A stretch of 27,728 nucleotides of DNA from an uncultured Clostridia bacterium (GCA_934271735.1 CAKQSB010000021.1:1-27728), one strand, 5' to 3'; shown: positions 6,496-14,043, counted from the stretch's first letter. The notes: generated by a model not told the origin, from the sequence alone. Made by a program: numbers and translations.

Positions 6496-7430
6496 GTGAG
6501 AAAAAACACGAAAACAAAACGCCCGAAACGGTTATCAGCCTTAAAAATCTTACGAAAGACTACGGCGAGGGCAGAGGAATTTTCGATCTAAATCTCGATA
6601 TCGGAAAAGGCGAAATGCTCGGCTACGCAGGCACGAACGGAAGCGGCAAAACCACTACGATACGAAATATTTTAGGTTTTGTCAAACCTACGGGCGGATC
6701 GGTTGCGGTAAACGGTCTTTCTTCGTGGGAACATTCGAGCGAATTTGCGAAAGATATCGGTTACGTACCCGGCGAAATAGCTTTTCCCGATCTTAAAACG
6801 GGTATAGATTTCCTCAAATGCCAGGCAGACTTTTTAGGGCTTGAAAATATGGATTACGCAAACGAGCTTATCGAAAGACTTCAGCTCGACCCCGGGGCGA
6901 ATCTGAAGCGAATGAGCAAGGGTATGAAACAAAAAACCGCGCTCGTTGCCGCGCTTATGAACGATTCGCCGATAATAATTCTTGACGAGCCTACGACCGG
7001 TCTCGACCCGCTTATGCGAGTAACTTTCCTCGATATAATAAAAGAAGAGCATAAAAAGGGCAAGACGATACTTATGAGCAGCCACGGCTTCGACGAACTC
7101 GAAAGCACTTGCGATAAAGTCGCGCTGATATCTGACGGAAAAATCGTCGACGTGTGCGATATGAGTTCGATAATGAACAGAGCCGTAAGAGAATTCAAGA
7201 TAGAATTCAAAAACGAAGACGATTACAAGCGTTTCCAAAAGGAAGATTACGGCGTTACGAGACTTCAGGATATTTATTCGCAGGTCACCGTTAAAATTCC
7301 GTCGGGGGACGCGATAAAACTTCTGAAAACACTCAAAAATTATGACGTGAAGTTTATTTCCGAAATACCTTACACGTTGGAAAAACATTTCAAATCAATA
7401 TTGTTAAAGGAGCATAAAAATGTTCAGTAA
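6492..7430 (+). CDS. ABC exporter ATP-binding protein (second of a pair)
   Basis: 312 aa, clearly paralogous to the preceding ATPase (both share NLTKDYG.GRGIFD-type openings). Walker A GTNGSGKTT is at about 47-55, signature MSKGMKQK at 141-148, Walker B IIILDEPTTGLDP at about 161-173, and a switch His in MSSHGFDELEST. The start overlaps the previous stop by 4 nt (ATGA) and the stop overlaps the permease start by 11 nt, so all three are translationally coupled. With only one permease gene, the two ATPases probably form a heterodimer on a single long permease. Confidence 0.93.
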   Translation: MSEKKHENKTPETVISLKNLTKDYGEGRGIFDLNLDIGKGEMLGYAGTNGSGKTTTIRNILGFVKPTGGSVAVNGLSSWEHSSEFAKDIGYVPGEIAFPDLKTGIDFLKCQADFLGLENMDYANELIERLQLDPGANLKRMSKGMKQKTALVAALMNDSPIIILDEPTTGLDPLMRVTFLDIIKEEHKKGKTILMSSHGFDELESTCDKVALISDGKIVDVCDMSSIMNRAVREFKIEFKNEDDYKRFQKEDYGVTRLQDIYSQVTVKIPSGDAIKLLKTLKNYDVKFISEIPYTLEKHFKSILLKEHKNVQ

Positions 7431-9060
7431 AGCGTTATTCAAACAGTCCTGCAAAGCAAACGGGACGATGTGGGCGATTATAACTTTCGCCGTGTGCTTT
7501 ATGCTCGCCTGTGTTATGCTTATTTCGGGCAACGGCGACATAAGTTCGGTTAAAGATTCCATTCAGGACACGATTATTCGGAAAGAAGTCGATTCGCAGA
7601 TGGAAAAACGAGCGGTAAACTATTATTACAGAGAGACAGAAGCGATGAGGCGTTTCGACGAGCTTTTCGCGGCGGAATTCCCTGCGGAATATATGGAGAA
7701 AAAAGCCGAGCTTGCCGGTGCGAGCGATCTCGAAATCGTTAAAGCCGCGGCGGTAAGCGTAAGCGAAAGGGTCGGAGCTCAGCTCAAAGCTGAAACGATA
7801 GCGAATGTAAAAGAAGACCTTAAGAAAGCTAACGACGGCGGAGAATTCGCCGACGATTCGGACGAGGTTTTAGAGCTTGTCGCGGCAACTCTTTATCCTA
7901 TCGCGGCGGGAAGTTCCGAATTTGCCGATTTCCCCGAAAAATACAAAAACAATTACGTCGACTTAACGTATCTTTATGGTATAATAGCAAATATAGCGGA
8001 CGAAAGCGCATTCATAAACGGCGAGGAGCACCTTGCCGATATAGACGAGCGCGCGGAAACTTACGCTTCCGTTTTCCTCGCTTACAATATGACGACGGAC
8101 GCGGCTTTGGATAAACTTCGCGCCGCGCTTTCCGAGTACAGCGTCAGCAAGGAAAAATTCGACTCGTTCGGTTATACTTACGACAGAGTTTTCGATATCG
8201 GTCGTAAAATAATAGTTACATACCAAGGCAGATACGATCTCGAAACAGAAAAACTCGACGCGTCGCTTTCCAAAGGCGAAATAACCGAAACGGAATACAA
8301 CAGTAAAAAAGCCGCGCTTATGGACGAGAAAGGCGAGTTTATAAACGACATTGCGGGAAGTCTCTTAGCGGAACTGCCCGAGGGCGTTTCGTCCGCGCTT
8401 AAAGAAGTGGGCGAAGCCGATCTTTACACGCTTATCGTAGGTTCGATTTTCTATAAGCTCGCGGGTCTGCTCCTTCCTATAATCTATATGATTATGGCTT
8501 CCAACAACCTCATTTCGGGACAGGTGGACAGCGGATCGATGGCTTACGTTTTGTCTACTTCCACCAAGAGAAAGGATGTGGTGTTCACTCAAGGCGTCTT
8601 TCTTGTCGGTTCGCTTTTCGCGATGTTCTCGCTCACCACGGCGACCGGTTGCGTTTGTCTCGCGATCGTCAAAAACACCGTCACGCTTACTTACGGAAAC
8701 CTCGTTCTGCTTAACGTCGGCGCGTTCCTCGTTCTGCTTGCTCTTTCGGGATTGTGTTTCTTCACTTCCTGCCGGTTTGACAGGAGCAAACGTTCTATGG
8801 CTATCGGCGGCGGACTCAGCATTTTCGCGCTCGTCGCGGCAATGCTCGGACTTTTCGGAAGTCCCGTTATCCCGTCCGTCGTAAGGCTTACCGCGCTCAA
8901 TAACTTCAATTATACGACCATTATTACGCTTTTCGACGTAATCTCGATTATGGAAGGAACAACGGCTTTCATCTGGAAGTTTGCGATACTTTTTGCTGTC
9001 GGACTTATCGGATATATTGCGGGCTCAATCAAATTCGTCAAAAAGGATTTACCGCTTTAA
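7420..9060 (+). CDS. ABC-2 type permease with large extracytoplasmic domain
   Basis: 546 aa. One N-terminal transmembrane helix (about 17-36), a long hydrophilic, mostly helical segment (about 40-335), then about five C-terminal transmembrane helices (about 345-540) containing SNNLISGQVDSGSMAYVLSTS, a stretch typical of ABC-2 permeases. The hydrophilic domain is expected outside the membrane. It is the membrane partner of the two ATPases, with an AAAGGAG ribosome site inside the end of the second ATPase gene. The substrate cannot be deduced. Confidence 0.88.
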   Translation: MFSKALFKQSCKANGTMWAIITFAVCFMLACVMLISGNGDISSVKDSIQDTIIRKEVDSQMEKRAVNYYYRETEAMRRFDELFAAEFPAEYMEKKAELAGASDLEIVKAAAVSVSERVGAQLKAETIANVKEDLKKANDGGEFADDSDEVLELVAATLYPIAAGSSEFADFPEKYKNNYVDLTYLYGIIANIADESAFINGEEHLADIDERAETYASVFLAYNMTTDAALDKLRAALSEYSVSKEKFDSFGYTYDRVFDIGRKIIVTYQGRYDLETEKLDASLSKGEITETEYNSKKAALMDEKGEFINDIAGSLLAELPEGVSSALKEVGEADLYTLIVGSIFYKLAGLLLPIIYMIMASNNLISGQVDSGSMAYVLSTSTKRKDVVFTQGVFLVGSLFAMFSLTTATGCVCLAIVKNTVTLTYGNLVLLNVGAFLVLLALSGLCFFTSCRFDRSKRSMAIGGGLSIFALVAAMLGLFGSPVIPSVVRLTALNNFNYTTIITLFDVISIMEGTTAFIWKFAILFAVGLIGYIAGSIKFVKKDLPL

Positions 9061-9097
9061 TTTCAGGCTTTTTGCGGGCGGCTGCGGCTGTAATCTG

Positions 9098-9116
9098 TCG
9101 GACGGTCGGACGGTCG
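9098..9116. repeat. 8-nt tandem repeat in a GC-rich hairpin region
   Basis: TCGGACGG is repeated 2.4 times between the ABC permease and the TerB-like gene. It sits in the loop of an imperfect hairpin whose outer arms are TTTTTGC (about 9069-9075) and GCAAAAA (about 9122-9128). The hairpin may act as a partial terminator or mRNA processing point in the operon. Confidence 0.45.
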
Positions 9117-9158
9117 CCTGCGGCAAAAATAAAAATAAAAACAAAAGGAAAGAGAAAA

Positions 9159-9611
9159 ATGTTTGAATTCACCAAATTATGCAAAGAGTACGAAGATATG
9201 ACCGTTGCCGAAAGGGGAGTTATCCTCACCGTCAAATCGGCGAAAATTCTTGCAAAACTCACCCTCGGCGAACACGACGTAGACCCCGTTTCCACGCTCG
9301 CGAGCTTTATTATCGGCTCGGTCGTTGCGGACGGAAAGGTAAATGAGCAGGAATATCTGCTTATTTATCCCGCGCTCGTTAAAGTCTTCGGCGACGATTT
9401 CGATTTCGCTACGATAAAGAAGGAATTCGAAAGCGACAAAGAGGGCAAAAAAGCTATCAAAAAGTATACGCAGGAGCTTTTATCCCTTCTTGCGGCGGCG
9501 GACGACGAGCTTAAAGCCGACGTTGTAACGCTTTGTCTTTGCGTCGTGACCGTTGACGGAAAAGTTTCTGTCAGAGAAAAACGCTATATCCGTAAACTTT
9601 GCGAAGCTTAA
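9159..9611 (+). CDS. TerB-like (TerB/DjlA-fold) protein
   Basis: 150 aa, soluble, all-helical. Two acidic metal-binding-type repeats are visible: VVADGKVNEQEY (about 54-65) and VTVDGKVSVREKRYI near the C-terminus, as in the TerB/DjlA N-terminal fold. TerB proteins are linked to tellurite resistance and membrane stress, but isolated homologues have unknown roles. ATG 9159 is preferred over an upstream start because of the purine-rich AGGAAAGAG before it and because the upstream frame is GC-rich repeat. It lies 98 nt after the permease, with the terminator at 9629 closing the operon. Confidence 0.8.
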   Translation: MFEFTKLCKEYEDMTVAERGVILTVKSAKILAKLTLGEHDVDPVSTLASFIIGSVVADGKVNEQEYLLIYPALVKVFGDDFDFATIKKEFESDKEGKKAIKKYTQELLSLLAAADDELKADVVTLCLCVVTVDGKVSVREKRYIRKLCEA

Positions 9612-9628
9612 AAAATTTATTACCATAT

Positions 9629-9675
9629 AAACCCGTCCTCGGAAGATTTGCGTCTTTCGCGGGCGGGTTTTGTTT
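9629..9675 (+). terminator. Rho-independent terminator after the ABC/TerB operon
   Basis: A 10-bp stem AAACCCGTCC (9629-9638) with GGGCGGGTTT (9661-9670), a 22-nt loop that can itself pair, and a T-rich tail. It lies between convergent genes. Confidence 0.8.
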
Positions 9676-9681
9676 TGGGTT

Positions 9682-10554
9682 TTATAAAGTTTTTTTGTAT
9701 TCGGAAGGGGTTACCCCTACGACTTTTTTAAATACGTTCGTAAAATAACTTTTGTTGCAGAAAGACAGCTCGCCCGCAATCTCGTTGCCGCTTTTCCCGA
9801 GCGACAGAAGTTTTTTCGCTTCCTCTATTTTAAGCTCGGTGAAAGCCTCCATAACGGTACGTCCCGTTTGCTTTTTGAAAGTTTTTTTTATATACGATTC
9901 GGAGAAGAACAGCTCGTCGGCAACGTTCTCGAGCCTTATGTTTTCCCTTATGTGATTTGTGAGATAAGCGTAAATATGCGCCGTGATTTTTTGCGCTTCC
10001 GTGGCGGCGTCGTTATCGCTTACGTCGGTGATAATCGACTTATAGGCAGGTTTTATGCAATCGATGACGAAAAGTTCGAGAAGAGAACGGAGGGCTTGTT
10101 CCGAAAAAACGTCGGTGTCCGTTTTTATTTTCGGAAGCTTTGATAAAGAACTTCCTTTTAATCCATCGAAATATTCGGGCGCGGTTTTTGCGGCGGCTGT
10201 TAAAAGAGTTTTGTCAAAAGCCGAAACGTCGAACGGTTTGTTGCAGAAAAGCGATATCGAGTTTTCTTTGACGGTAAACACGGCGTAAAAAAATCGCGAA
10301 TTGTCTTTCGTCGCAAGAAAAGAAAAATCGAGGTTCGGGTCGGTGAAAATTCCCTTTCCGCTTTCGAGCGGTATTACTTTTTCGCCGATCGTAATTCCGA
10401 TTCCGCCTTTGTCGCAAACGAGCAGGCAAAAAGCGGGGTATCTCACGCGGAAAGAAGAGCCTTTTCCGAGGGCGGAATACCCGAGTCCGTAAACCGAGTG
10501 AACGGAAATCGTGCGCCTTAAAATTTTATCGTTGTCAAAAATTTCGTCTGCCAT
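9682..10554 (-). CDS. AraC family transcriptional regulator
   Basis: 290 aa. The N-terminal part (about 1-150) looks like a cupin-type sensor domain (FRVRYPAFCLLVCDKGGIGITIGEKVI). The C-terminal AraC DNA-binding domain (about 190-288) has both helix-turn-helix units; NIRLENVADELFFSESYIKK and a FCNKSYFTNVFKKVVGVTPSEYKK ending are clear. The start at 10554 lies 6 nt after a -10 box and has no ribosome site, so the mRNA is predicted to be leaderless. The gene is divergent from the CBM9-like gene at 10666, which it may regulate in response to a sugar-like ligand. Confidence 0.9.
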   Translation of the reverse strand: MADEIFDNDKILRRTISVHSVYGLGYSALGKGSSFRVRYPAFCLLVCDKGGIGITIGEKVIPLESGKGIFTDPNLDFSFLATKDNSRFFYAVFTVKENSISLFCNKPFDVSAFDKTLLTAAAKTAPEYFDGLKGSSLSKLPKIKTDTDVFSEQALRSLLELFVIDCIKPAYKSIITDVSDNDAATEAQKITAHIYAYLTNHIRENIRLENVADELFFSESYIKKTFKKQTGRTVMEAFTELKIEEAKKLLSLGKSGNEIAGELSFCNKSYFTNVFKKVVGVTPSEYKKTL

Positions 10555-10560
10555 ACGTTT

Positions 10561-10589
10561 ATTATATCACTTATTTTGAAATTAAGCAA
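10561..10589 (-). promoter_or_regulatory. Promoter of the AraC-type gene, leaderless configuration
   Basis: On the minus strand: TTGCTT (10589-10584), 17-nt spacer, TATAAT (10566-10561), then 6 nt and the ATG at 10554. Confidence 0.75.
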
Positions 10590-10627
10590 CAATGCGGCGC
10601 AATAATAGCCGTGGTTGCTGTTTTTGG

Positions 10628-10656
10628 TTGACATCGGAGTTTAAAACATATATAAT
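10628..10656 (+). promoter_or_regulatory. Consensus promoter of the CBM9/luxS/rdgB operon
   Basis: TTGACA (10628-10633), 17-nt spacer, TATAAT (10651-10656): a perfect sigma-A consensus. The ATG at 10666 is 9 nt after the -10, so the leader would be about 2-4 nt. Confidence 0.88.
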
Positions 10657-10665
10657 GATTACGTT

Positions 10666-11187
10666 ATGAAATGCGAACTTAAAAATACCTATACGGGCGA
10701 ACAAACTCCGTTTAAAACGGTGTTGGAATACGGCAGATACGAGGGCGGAACTTATTTTAATTTCGATTGCGAAAATTCCGCTCTTTTTTCGGCTTACGAC
10801 AAAGACAACGAAGCGATTTACAGAGGCGACGTCGTCGAACTTTTTATCTGCACTTCGGGCGACAGGCGTAAATATTACGAAATAGAAGTCGCGCCCAACG
10901 GAACGATCTTTTTCGCGAAAATTTTCAACGAGAACGGTCTTCACACCGAATATCTCGACAGGGCTTTCGATTCGAAAGTTATTTTAACAGACGGCGGCTA
11001 CAGGGTGGAAATCAGAATTCCCGACAAGGCAATCTGCTTAAATCAGAACGGCGAAACGGTCTTCAACGCTTACCGCATAGAAACCGAAGGCGGAACTCCC
11101 GATAAAAATCTTCTTGCGCTGAGTCCCACGTTTTGCGGATCTTTCCATATGCCGCAATTTTTCATCCCGTTGGATATGAACGCTTAA
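10666..11187 (+). CDS. CBM9-like carbohydrate-binding domain protein
   Basis: 173 aa, apparently a stand-alone carbohydrate-binding family 9-like beta-sandwich domain. Visible signatures are YRGDVVELFICTSGD (about 52-66), YYEIEVAPNGTIFFAKIFN and a C-terminal FCGSFHMPQFFIPL. There is no signal peptide, so it is probably cytoplasmic, which is odd for a glycan-binding module but common for this subfamily in gut bacteria. It is expressed from a perfect consensus promoter with almost no leader and no Shine-Dalgarno sequence. It heads a run of same-strand genes (luxS, CofE-like, rdgB, yfcE-like). What it binds is unknown. Confidence 0.8.
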   Translation: MKCELKNTYTGEQTPFKTVLEYGRYEGGTYFNFDCENSALFSAYDKDNEAIYRGDVVELFICTSGDRRKYYEIEVAPNGTIFFAKIFNENGLHTEYLDRAFDSKVILTDGGYRVEIRIPDKAICLNQNGETVFNAYRIETEGGTPDKNLLALSPTFCGSFHMPQFFIPLDMNA

Positions 11188-11208
11188 AAATCGGGCGTAA
11201 AGGCGAGA

Positions 11209-11953
11209 ATGGATAAAATAGCAAGTTTTAAAATCGATCACACAAAGCTTTTCCCGGGGCTTTACGTTTCGAGAAAGGACGTTAAAAACGGCGCTACGGT
11301 AACGACTTTTGATATGCGTATGACCGCGCCCAACCGCGAGCCGCCCGTTGACGTACCTGCGCTTCACACGATAGAGCATCTTGCGGCAACGTATCTTAGG
11401 AATTCCGAGTTTAAAGACTATATCGTTTACTTCGGACCTATGCCAGGCAAGAAATAAAACGAACCGTGGTCAGACGGCGTATTTTTGACTAATACCGCGT
11501 TCCGCTCACGTGTTATACATTGAGTATTAACGCGTTCGCGCGCCTTGTCTTAGTCTAAAAATCCGCCGTTGGACTCGCAAGCGACCAAAACGCCGATATT
11601 TTCGATGATTTTTGGTAAAGGCGAACGCAGACGTACTCGCCGTACTTCAAGTGAGTATTTGCTAAAAAGCACGGAAATTGCGGTGTTTTGGCAAGGTTCG
11701 TTTTATTCTTGCCTGGCATGGGTGCAGAACGGGATGTTATCTTCTTATGTTCGGAGACCTTAAAAGCGAGGACATTTTCCCTCTTATCGTAAAGCTGTGC
11801 GATTTCGTTATCGGTTTCGAGGGTAAAATTCCGGGAGCGAAAAAAGAGGAGTGCGGAAATTATTCCGAGCAGAACTTAAATATGGCGAAATATTATATGA
11901 GCCGCTATAAAAACGAACTTATCGAAAATAAGCGGTTCGAATATCAAAGATAA
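11209..11953 (+). pseudogene. luxS: S-ribosylhomocysteine lyase LuxS, interrupted by structured repeat
   Basis: LuxS cleaves S-ribosylhomocysteine to homocysteine and the AI-2 precursor DPD. Left half 11209-11442 (78 codons) starts MDKIASFKIDHTKLFPGLYV and carries the zinc ligands of HTIEH (His53, His57). Right half 11720-11953 (77 codons plus stop) starts GCRTGCYLLMFGDL, with the catalytic Cys as its second codon, and contains the zinc ligand Cys in ECGNY. Between them lies repeat copy B, which introduces a TAA stop at 11455-11457. Joining 11442 to 11720 gives one continuous 155-aa reading frame, the normal LuxS length. Neither half carries another lesion, so the insertion is recent, or the gene is rescued in some way. 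As written it should not give active enzyme. Confidence 0.93.
11440..11719 (+). repeat. Dispersed structured repeat, copy B (complete, about 280 bp), inside luxS
   Basis: Terminal arms of about 26 bp are inverted repeats (11440-11465 with 11695-11719; one extra A on the left). They enclose hairpin arm 1 (11474-11569) and hairpin arm 2 (11585-11691). Arm 1 has paired bases ACGGCG/CGCCGT at its foot and a tip closed by GTTATAC and GTATTAAC around loop ATTGA. Arm 2 is a roughly 50-bp imperfect stem from CCAAAAC to GTTTTGG with tip GTAC-TCGCC-GTAC. The element encodes no protein and no transposase gene is nearby. The termini GCCAGG/CCTGGC are flanked by AT on both sides, a possible 2-bp target duplication. 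Confidence 0.92.
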
Positions 11954-11965
11954 AGGAGAGATTCA

Positions 11966-13138
11966 ATGGACTACCAAGGAACAATATCGAGAGGCGTAAG
12001 AGCCCCGATTATCAGACAGGGCGACGATCTTGTTAAAATTACCGCGGATTGCGTTACCGGGGCTTCCGAGCAGGGCGGATTTGCCATTCAGGACGGAGAC
12101 GTTATCGCAGTTACGGAAGCTGTGCTTGCAAGATCGCAGGGAAATTACGCGACCGTCGAGCAGATTGCTAAGGACGTTTCGGAAAAATTCGGCGATCACA
12201 CCGTCGGTCTCGTTCTTCCGATTTTTTCGAGAAACCGTTTTTCGATGATTTTAAAGGGTATTTCCAAAGGCGTTAAAAAGCTTATCGTTCAGCTTTCCTA
12301 TCCTTCGGACGAAGTGGGAAACAGTTTCGTAACGCCCGAGAAGATTTACGAAAAAGGCGTTAATCCTTATTCCGACGTTTTCACCGCCGAGGAATTCAGA
12401 AAGACTTTCGGCGACGTAAGACATATTTTCACCGGCGTGGATTATATCGATTACTACGAAAAAGCGGGTAATTGCGAAGTAATTCTTGCAAACGACCCGT
12501 GCGAAATTTTAAAACGCACCAAATACGTCATAAACGCCGACATTCACACGAGAAAACGCACTAAGGCGAGACTTCTGAAAGCCGGAGCGGAAAAAGTCGT
12601 CAGTCTCGACGAAATCCTTACTTCCTCCGTCGACGGAAGCGGTTATAACGAGGAATACGGCGTTTTGGGCAGCAACCTCGCAACCGAAAACAGCGTAAAA
12701 CTTTTCCCGAGAGCGGCGAAAGAATTTGTGGAAGCGCTTTCCGCGGAAATGAAAAAACGCACCGGCAAAAGAGTCGAATGTATGGTTTACGGCGACGGAG
12801 CATTCAAAGATCCCGTCGGAGGAATCTGGGAGCTTGCAGACCCCGTTTGCTCGCCTGCGTACACGAAAGGACTCGAGGGTAAGCCGAACGAAATCAAGCT
12901 TAAATATCTTGCCGACAACGATCTCGCTTCTTTAAGCGGCGAAGAGGCTGTCGAAGCGATGAAAGATATGATAAAGCATAAGGAAGGCGACCTTACCAAC
13001 AATATGAAGAGTCAGGGAACCACGCCGAGAAGAATAACGGACCTTCTCGCCAGCCTTTCCGATCTCACGAGCGGCAGCGGAGACAAAGGCACGCCGTTCA
13101 TTCTTATTCAGAATTATTTCAAAAATTACTCAATGTAA
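11966..13138 (+). CDS. Coenzyme F420-0:L-glutamate ligase (CofE/FbiB-like) domain protein
   Basis: 390 aa. The first ~250 residues resemble the CofE fold: KITADCVTGASEQGGFAIQDGDVIAVTEAVLARSQGN near the start and a later MVYGDGAFKDPVGGIWELADP segment like the metal/GTP-binding region of CofE. CofE adds glutamates to F420-0 using GTP, but F420 is not expected in this kind of organism and no other F420 gene is present, so the acceptor is probably a different molecule. The C-terminal ~60 residues are not assigned. A strong AAAGGAGAG ribosome site lies 13 nt after the luxS stop, so it was probably co-transcribed with luxS. Confidence 0.8.
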   Translation: MDYQGTISRGVRAPIIRQGDDLVKITADCVTGASEQGGFAIQDGDVIAVTEAVLARSQGNYATVEQIAKDVSEKFGDHTVGLVLPIFSRNRFSMILKGISKGVKKLIVQLSYPSDEVGNSFVTPEKIYEKGVNPYSDVFTAEEFRKTFGDVRHIFTGVDYIDYYEKAGNCEVILANDPCEILKRTKYVINADIHTRKRTKARLLKAGAEKVVSLDEILTSSVDGSGYNEEYGVLGSNLATENSVKLFPRAAKEFVEALSAEMKKRTGKRVECMVYGDGAFKDPVGGIWELADPVCSPAYTKGLEGKPNEIKLKYLADNDLASLSGEEAVEAMKDMIKHKEGDLTNNMKSQGTTPRRITDLLASLSDLTSGSGDKGTPFILIQNYFKNYSM

Positions 13139-13147
13139 ATATTCTTT

Positions 13148-13182
13148 CCGTCTCTTTTTTCGCTTTTCGGAAAAAGAGACGG
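13148..13182 (+). other. Intercistronic hairpin
   Basis: A 12-bp perfect stem, CCGTCTCTTTTT with AAAAAGAGACGG, and an 11-nt loop lie between the CofE-like gene and rdgB. No T-tract follows, so it is more likely an mRNA-stabilising or processing hairpin than a terminator. Confidence 0.6.
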
Positions 13183-13198
13183 GATAAAGAGAAAGAAA

Positions 13199-13789
13199 AT
13201 GAAAAAACTTATCGTCGCTTCGAATAATAAGGGCAAACTTAAAGAAATAAAAGAAATTTTAAACGGAATTTACGAAGTTGTTCCGATGGGCGAAGCCGGC
13301 TTTACCGACGATATCGTCGAGGACGGAAACAGCTTTTACGAGAACGCGCTCATAAAGGCGAAGACCGTTTCCGAGGCTTTGAATGCCGACGCTTTGGCGG
13401 ACGACAGCGGGCTTTGCGTGGAAGCTTTAAGCGGCGAACCGGGCATTTACTCGGCGAGATATTCGGGGCAGCACGGAGACGACGCCGCGAACCGAACCAA
13501 ACTTTTAAAGGAACTCGAGGGCAAAGAGAACAGAAAGGCGAAATTCGTTTCCGCCGTGGTGCTGTATAAAACCGACGGGAAAATTGTAAAAGGCGTAGGC
13601 GAAACTTACGGAACTATCGCTTTCAAAGAAGAGGGAACGAACGGTTTCGGTTACGATTCGCTTTTTGTTTCGGATGATCTGCACAAGTCTTTCGGGGTTG
13701 CTTCGAGCGAGGAAAAGAATTCTATTAGTCATAGAAAACGCGCGTTAATCGACTTATTGAGGCACTTAGCCATAGTTGATTGCGTTTGA
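13199..13789 (+). CDS. rdgB: Non-canonical purine NTP pyrophosphatase RdgB/HAM1
   Basis: 196 aa. It hydrolyses ITP, dITP and XTP to monophosphates, keeping deaminated purines out of nucleic acids. Family signatures: SNNKGKLKEIKEI at 8-20, ALADDSGLCVEALSGEPG (metal-binding Asp68/Asp69), NGFGYDSLF and the purine-binding SHRKRA near the end. The last six residues (AIVDCV) and the TGA stop are encoded by the left terminal arm of repeat copy C, so the natural C-terminus has been replaced. The catalytic core is complete, so activity is expected. The ribosome site AAAGAG is weak. Confidence 0.93.
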   Translation: MKKLIVASNNKGKLKEIKEILNGIYEVVPMGEAGFTDDIVEDGNSFYENALIKAKTVSEALNADALADDSGLCVEALSGEPGIYSARYSGQHGDDAANRTKLLKELEGKENRKAKFVSAVVLYKTDGKIVKGVGETYGTIAFKEEGTNGFGYDSLFVSDDLHKSFGVASSEEKNSISHRKRALIDLLRHLAIVDCV

Positions 13790-14043
13790 ACCCGCCAAAA
13801 CGCCGTTATTTCCGCGCCTTTTGTCAAATTCTCGCTTGAAGTACGTATAGTACGTCTGCGTTCGCCTTCGCCAAAATTCATCGTAAATAACGACGTTTTG
13901 GTTGTCTACAAGTCTTGCCTTGCGTTTTTAGGCTTAGACAAGGCACGTGAGCGCGTTAATACTGTATGTATAACACGCGAACGACGATGTATTAGTCAAA
14001 AACACAAGGTAAGACCGAATTCAAACACAATTAACTATGGCTA
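13767..14043 (-). repeat. Dispersed structured repeat, copy C (complete, about 277 bp)
   Basis: Inverted relative to copy B. Terminal arms 13767-13789 and 14021-14043 are inverted repeats (TAGCCATAGTT against AACTATGGCTA, continuing with two mismatches), but their sequence differs from the termini of copies A, B and D except for GCCA at the tip and GAA(CC) at the inner end. It contains arm 2 (13795-13901, tip GTAC-GTATA-GTAC as read on plus) and arm 1 (13912-14015). The foot of arm 1 is CCTTGCG/CACAAGG, where copy B has a different, equally paired sequence. Both ends overlap genes: the rdgB stop and the start of the phosphodiesterase. Confidence 0.9.

Noticed and set aside
5563..7430. Unusual ABC signature sequences (SLGVKRK, SKGMKQK) as a defect
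   Set aside because: These forms are usual in BcrA-type export ATPases; Walker A, Walker B and switch histidines are intact.
11443..11719. Self-splicing intron within luxS
   Set aside because: At about 277 nt with no group I core or group II domain V, and with copies in non-coding places, a classical intron is unlikely; precise excision is kept only as a test.
11569..11763. ORF of 64 codons spanning the repeat and luxS right half
   Set aside because: It is out of frame with luxS and arises from repeat sequence.
11440..14043. CRISPR array
   Set aside because: There are no regularly spaced short repeats; copies are long, inverted and thousands of bases apart.
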